DNA of 64,000 nt from Actinobacteria bacterium 69-20 (GTDB lineage Bacteria; Actinomycetota; Actinomycetes; Mycobacteriales; Nakamurellaceae), in contig MKSW01000033.1 of the NCBI GenBank assembly GCA_001897425.1, positions 354,717-418,716 on the forward strand. The letters are read 5' to 3'. Positions within the stretch are counted from its first letter, which is position 1. Every line of letters begins with the position of its first letter. The notes beneath the pieces were generated by a model. The model searched no databases. It was not told the DNA's origin and saw only the letters and a program-made list of their open reading frames with translations. Shown in pieces: positions 60,150 through 64,000 of the stretch. The position numbers were made by a program, and so were the translations under genes.

Positions 60150-60481
60150 CCTGGCGCGGGGAGGTCTACCACGTCGACCTCGGCAGACCGATCGGCCACG
60201 AACCGGCGTTCCGCCGGCCAGCGGTTGTCGTATCCGTCGACGTCCTGAACAACGGTGCGGGCGGGTTGGTGATCGTCGTTCCGGTCACCACCACCGGGTA
60301 CGGGCTTCGCAGCCATGTCGAGCTGGAGCCGGAGCACAGCGGGCTCGACCACACCTCGTACGCCCGCTGCGATCAGCTGCGGGTCGTCTCGACCGAACGC
60401 ATGACGACCCGGCAAGGGATGATCGCGCCGGGCACGATGCGACTGATCGATCAAGCCCTGCGGTTCGTCCTCGATCTCTGA
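60146..60481 (+). CDS. MazF/PemK-like toxin
   Basis: TTG start overlaps antitoxin TGA; LTWRGEVYHVDLGRPIGHEPAFRRPAVVVSVDVLNN...VVPVTTTGYG...CDQLRVVSTERM. Confidence 0.9.
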   Translation: MTWRGEVYHVDLGRPIGHEPAFRRPAVVVSVDVLNNGAGGLVIVVPVTTTGYGLRSHVELEPEHSGLDHTSYARCDQLRVVSTERMTTRQGMIAPGTMRLIDQALRFVLDL

Positions 60482-60527
60482 CCGGCCACCTGTTCGCGGC
60501 GCGGCCACGGAGTCTAACCGCAGAGTA

Positions 60528-60752
60528 ACGCACGGTAATCGCGCTGGAAAATGCCCACGCGACCAACCGCAGCCGAGAAGTACTCGTCGCGAGCCAGTGC
60601 GGCAGCGTCAACGCGCCGACCGGCTCGGGACCGTATCGGGTCGGGACCATCGAGTATGACGATGTTCCGTGGCCGGACCGTTCGAGAACCCCTGCCCGCC
60701 GGGGCGGGCCCGGCACGAAACGTCGTCATACTCGGGGAGACCCGCGCGGACG
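60528..60752 (+). repeat. Dispersed repeat A copy 1 (~225 bp)
   Basis: ACGCACGGTAATCGCGCTGGAAAATGCCCACGYGACC...GTGCGGCAGCGTCAACGCGCCGACCGGCTC...CATCGAGTATGACGATGTTCCG...CGTCGTCATACT.GGGGAGACCCGCGCGG shared with 63146-63372. Confidence 0.95.
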
Positions 60753-60761
60753 CGGGCAGAG

Positions 60762-61199
60762 CTATCCGGCGACTCGGAGGGGATCGGACCAGCGCAGGTT
60801 CGGGAAGCGGGCGAAACCGCTGTCGTGGGATTGCAACTCCAAGCCGTGGCCGAGGGCGAGCGCGGCGAGGTGCACGTCCGGGACGTCGTCCGACTTCAGG
60901 CCGGGCGTCGTGAGCAGGTGCTCGACGAGCGCGGCGTGGTCGGGCGTGGCCGTCGGCACCCAAGCCACCGGGGAGGACAACCACTGCTGAACCTGCTGCC
61001 AGGCCTGCGGCATCGTCACGGCATCACGAAACATTCGGACGTTCGTCGCCAACCGTACGAAAGACATCGTGACTTCCCAAGGCAGTCCGACGCGATGCGG
61101 CCCGCCGAGAACCCCCTCGAACCACGAGAGGGCGGCTTCGTGCTCGCTCGCGCGGCTATCAAACGCGTAGACGAGAAGGTTGGTGTCGACGAGGATCAT
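60762..61199 (-). CDS. VapC PIN-domain toxin
   Basis: MILVDTNLLVYAFDSRASEHEAALSWFEGVL...VPDVHLAALALGHGLELQSHDSGFARFPNLRWSDPL. Confidence 0.92.
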   Translation of the reverse strand: MILVDTNLLVYAFDSRASEHEAALSWFEGVLGGPHRVGLPWEVTMSFVRLATNVRMFRDAVTMPQAWQQVQQWLSSPVAWVPTATPDHAALVEHLLTTPGLKSDDVPDVHLAALALGHGLELQSHDSGFARFPNLRWSDPLRVAG

Positions 61200-61459
61200 G
61201 AGCGCGGCGGGTGAGCGAGATGGGCGTACTTCTCCTCGTCGAGCATCGCGATCACGGCGCTCACATCGGCGATGTCCACCCTCGCACCGAGGGGGCGCGG
61301 GTGCGTGTAGACGACCTTCGCATCACCCGCCGGCGACGCCGGGTGCAGGCCCGCGCGCAGCGTCTCGTTGAGCACGGCCTTGAAGCTGCGCCGCTCCGCA
61401 CGCTGGCGCGCGACGAGCTCGGCTGCCACATCATCGTCCAAGGTCACGGTGGTTCGCAT
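61196..61459 (-). CDS. VapB-like ribbon-helix-helix antitoxin
   Basis: MRTTVTLDDDVAAELVARQRAERRSFKAVLNETLRAGL. Confidence 0.9.
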   Translation of the reverse strand: MRTTVTLDDDVAAELVARQRAERRSFKAVLNETLRAGLHPASPAGDAKVVYTHPRPLGARVDIADVSAVIAMLDEEKYAHLAHPPRS

Positions 61460-61520
61460 GCGTCACATCATATCGTTGATGCGTTGATGCGTGATGGGAA
61501 TCGTCGAGAGCGGGATTTTC

Positions 61521-61826
61521 GAGTATGACGATGTTCCGCGGTGGGCCTAGTCTGCGAAGCCCTGGCCGGCAGGGGCGGGCGCGTACTGACCGTCACTGTC
61601 CTTGTCAACCGAATCGTCGTCGTCTGTGACGATGACCGAGCGAGTTCCGTTGCCACGGTGGGGTCGACCGGCAGTGCACATCGGCGCGCCGGCGGGTTCT
61701 AAACTCGCCAATCTGACGCCGGAGAGCAGCCGGAATCAACTACTCGCAGTGACTGACTCTGCTCAGCTCCGTCGGCGGTGCGCAGTGCCCATGGGCGGAT
61801 CCTTCAGCGATGTCGCGGTCAGAACG
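61521..61826 (+). repeat. Dispersed repeat B copy 2 (~305 bp)
   Basis: See copy at 56787-57100; also shares ~60-bp core with repeat A copy 2. Confidence 0.92.
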
Positions 61827-62283
61827 GTGACATCTGGTCCAGGATCTTCTCGGCGATGCCGAGAATGTCTTTCACCCTCGGGATGTCGTCTTCGACGTCC
61901 TCGGTCGTAAGCTCCGGTGCATCCGCCGGCGGGTACTCCGCGTCGCGTCGGTGGCGCCGCATGCGGTCGAACGGCCGCAGCTGCTGACCCATCGGCGGAT
62001 CAAGCTGCGCGCGGACTGCGTGGTAGGCCGCCAGGTGGCCGCCAGCGGTGGTCGGCCGGAGGCCCTGGTTCTCCAGGATCGACCACAGCGCTTTGCGGGC
62101 GGCGTCGTAGAGCAGCGCATAGGCACCCTCGGGGTCGGCGTCTGCTGTCCGTATGGCGCTGACCAAGTGCCGTCGCGCCTGAGCCAACACGCGATCGGCG
62201 TGCTCGCGGCTGGCCGGGACCCGCTGCAGATGCTTGTCTGCGAGCAGCTTTTCGATCTCTGCGCGGCCCTGGTCCCACCTCAT
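61819..62283 (-). CDS. HEPN-domain protein (SAV_6107-like) of HEPN-MNT TA module
   Basis: MRWDQGRAEIEKLLADKHLQRVPASREHADRVLAQARRHLVSA...DAARKALWSILENQGLRPTTAGGH...FDRMRRHRRDAEYP; adjacent MNT gene. Confidence 0.8.
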   Translation of the reverse strand: MRWDQGRAEIEKLLADKHLQRVPASREHADRVLAQARRHLVSAIRTADADPEGAYALLYDAARKALWSILENQGLRPTTAGGHLAAYHAVRAQLDPPMGQQLRPFDRMRRHRRDAEYPPADAPELTTEDVEDDIPRVKDILGIAEKILDQMSPF

Positions 62284-62885
62284 CGACCCACCTCGGTATC
62301 GGTGACGGCCAGCTCGATCAACGGGCGCGACCGGATCGACGACAGGAACGCGTCGGCGTTCGGCGGCTGCTCCCACACGCTCGCACGCACGCGTCGGATG
62401 TTCACCTCGCGGCCGCCGAGACGGCGTTCGGCACGCTGGGCGGCAAGGTCAAGATCGTCAGGGTCGGCATCGCCGACGACCAGTACGTCGACGTCGTTCG
62501 GCGGCGGGCCTGCTTCGCCGCTGTAGCGAGCAGCCCAAGATCCATACAAGAACGCCTTCCCGATCCCCGGAACCTTCCGCAACTCCTCGGTCAGGACCGG
62601 CATCGGCCCGTAGGTCACCACGAGCAGGTCGGTCAACGGCCGACTCAGCAGCGAATCGGTCACGGCCCGCACCAGGCGGTTGTTACCTTGGCGCCGATCG
62701 GCCAGGATCCGCGCGACGACCAGACGGTCTACTTCCTGCTGCGTCGCCTTCACCGACGCGCCGATGCGACGGGCAGCCTCGGTGACGGTGTACTCCTGCT
62801 CTGGGTTCAGGTAGGTCAGGGCGAGGAGGTTGCCCTGGACCTGGGAGCGCAGCAACGGCAGCAACGCCGGCGGTTCAGCTCTCAT
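62280..62885 (-). CDS. MNT-type nucleotidyltransferase antitoxin with N-terminal wHTH
   Basis: AFLYGSWAARYSGEAGPPPNDVDVLVVG (GSx..DxD); ATGA overlap with HEPN gene. Confidence 0.87.
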   Translation of the reverse strand: MRAEPPALLPLLRSQVQGNLLALTYLNPEQEYTVTEAARRIGASVKATQQEVDRLVVARILADRRQGNNRLVRAVTDSLLSRPLTDLLVVTYGPMPVLTEELRKVPGIGKAFLYGSWAARYSGEAGPPPNDVDVLVVGDADPDDLDLAAQRAERRLGGREVNIRRVRASVWEQPPNADAFLSSIRSRPLIELAVTDTEVGR

Positions 62886-63145
62886 AAGACTTCCATCTTC
62901 CTATACCTCATAGGTGAATTGCAAGGCGATGGTGCCAGGTGGCTCGGCTGACTTGGCCGCAAGCGAACTCGCTACGGGACGTCGAGGGTCCGGGCGAGGT
63001 TGGGTCCGCACAAGTGGATCTCCATCACCGTATGGACCGCCCGCTGCTCGTCGCCGGGACACGGGCGTCCTGCGGTACCGCGGTGTCCGGTGCAGCAAAG
63101 CCGTCGGGCGCGTCGCCGGACGTACCCCTGAGCGGCCGCAGATCT

Positions 63146-63372
63146 ACGCACGGTAATCGCGCTGGAAAATGCCCACGTGACCGACCGCAGCCGAGAGGTA
63201 CTCGCCGCGAGCCGGTGCGGCAGCGTCAACGCGCCGACCGGCTCAGGACCGCATCGGGTCGGGTCCATCGAGTATGACGATGTTCCGGGGTGGGCCTCGT
63301 CCGCAAAGCCCCGGCCGGCGGGGCGGGCGCGGCGCGGAACGTCGTCATACTGGGGAGACCCGCGCGGGCGCG
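63146..63372 (+). repeat. Dispersed repeat A copy 2 (~225 bp)
   Basis: Same orientation as 60528-60752; contains inverted TATGACG...CGTCATA pair at 63273 and 63337. Confidence 0.95.
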
Positions 63373-63446
63373 CGCCGTCGCGCCGACGAGTGCCGCTCTC
63401 GGCCCATTGGCGACGAGCCGCGGGAGAACGGACGAACGAAGGCCGT

Positions 63447-64000
63447 ATGACGGATACAGACGTGCCAGGCAACTACGGCCCGAACGGCCGCATCCTGGAC
63501 GGCCCCGGCCCGCGCAGCATCATCCTGGACTGCGACCCCGGCCACGACGACGCGTTCGCGATCATGCTGGCGCGCGGTAGCCCCGGCATCGACCTCAGGG
63601 CGATCACCACGGTCGCCGGCAACCAGACGCTGGAGAAGGTGACCCGGAACGCGCGGGCGGTCGCGACGATCTGCGGCATCACCGGCGTGCCGATCGCGGC
63701 CGGCGCGGCGGCACCGCTGGTCCGCCCGCTGCGGGTCGCGGCCGACATCCACGGCGCCTCGGGCATGGACGGGCCGGCGCTCCCCGCTCCTACGGTTCCG
63801 CTCGACCCGCGGCACGGCGTGGACGTCATCGTCGAGACGGTGCGGTCGCAGCCGGCCGGCAGCATCACCCTGGTGCCGACCGGGCCGCTCACCAATATCG
63901 CGCTGGCGGCCCGGCTCGCACCCGACATCGTGGGCCGCGTGCGGGAAGTCGTGCTGATGGGCGGCGGCTACGGCGGCGGGAACGTGACGGCCGCGGCCGA
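63447..64000 (+). CDS. Nucleoside hydrolase (inosine-uridine preferring), truncated by window end
   Basis: Not in ORF track. MTDTDVPGNYGPNGRILDGPGPRSIILDCDPGHDDAFAIMLARGSPGIDLRAITTVAGNQTLEKVTRNA...TLVPTGPLTNIALAARL...VLMGGGY. Confidence 0.93.
   Translation, partial: MTDTDVPGNYGPNGRILDGPGPRSIILDCDPGHDDAFAIMLARGSPGIDLRAITTVAGNQTLEKVTRNARAVATICGITGVPIAAGAAAPLVRPLRVAADIHGASGMDGPALPAPTVPLDPRHGVDVIVETVRSQPAGSITLVPTGPLTNIALAARLAPDIVGRVREVVLMGGGYGGGNVTAAA

Noticed and set aside
19243-63349. TATGACG-NN-GTTC as a KOPS/FRS-like chromosome polarity motif
   Set aside because: Orientations are mixed (11 plus, 7 minus) within one 44-kb segment, and many copies are intergenic; no strand bias is seen.
37408-63372. 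TA-rich region as a chromosomal integron (superintegron)
   Set aside because: No integron integrase is seen and repeats A/B/C lack the attC R/L box architecture (GTTRRRY...RYYYAAC); genes are also in both orientations.

Overview
High-GC actinobacterial chromosomal segment, reading from left to right as follows. (i) ~1-17 kb: a peptide-uptake and D-peptide-processing cluster with a fused DppC-DppD transporter gene that the ORF track misses because it runs off the window. It also has DppB, a solute-binding lipoprotein, one class A and three class C beta-lactamase-fold proteins, N-acyl-D-amino-acid deacylase, PucR regulator, dipeptide epimerase, GNAT, M20 peptidase and a decayed M55 D-aminopeptidase. 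(ii) 17-20 kb: copper operon copA-copZ-csoR. (iii) 20-31.7 kb: DeoR regulator, galTEK, sugar ABC transporter, ROK regulator, deoC, pyridoxal kinase. (iv) 32-37 kb: MFS transporter, S9 peptidase, thioesterase. (v) 37-63 kb: a region with eight toxin-antitoxin (TA) modules, interleaved with pntA1-A2-B, thioredoxin, a coxMSL/coxG-like molybdenum hydroxylase cluster and an NCS2 permease. (vi) 63.4 kb to the end: a nucleoside hydrolase truncated by the window. The main unexplained signal is a dispersed motif TATGACG-NN-GTTC. I count 14 exact and 4 one-mismatch copies between 19.2 and 63.4 kb, and none in the first 19 kb. Copies lie in intergenic spacers, over a stop codon, in-frame in variable protein segments, and at the core of three longer duplicated elements (A, B, C), two of which sit among the TA modules. 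All homology calls are from reading protein motifs by eye; no database search was run.
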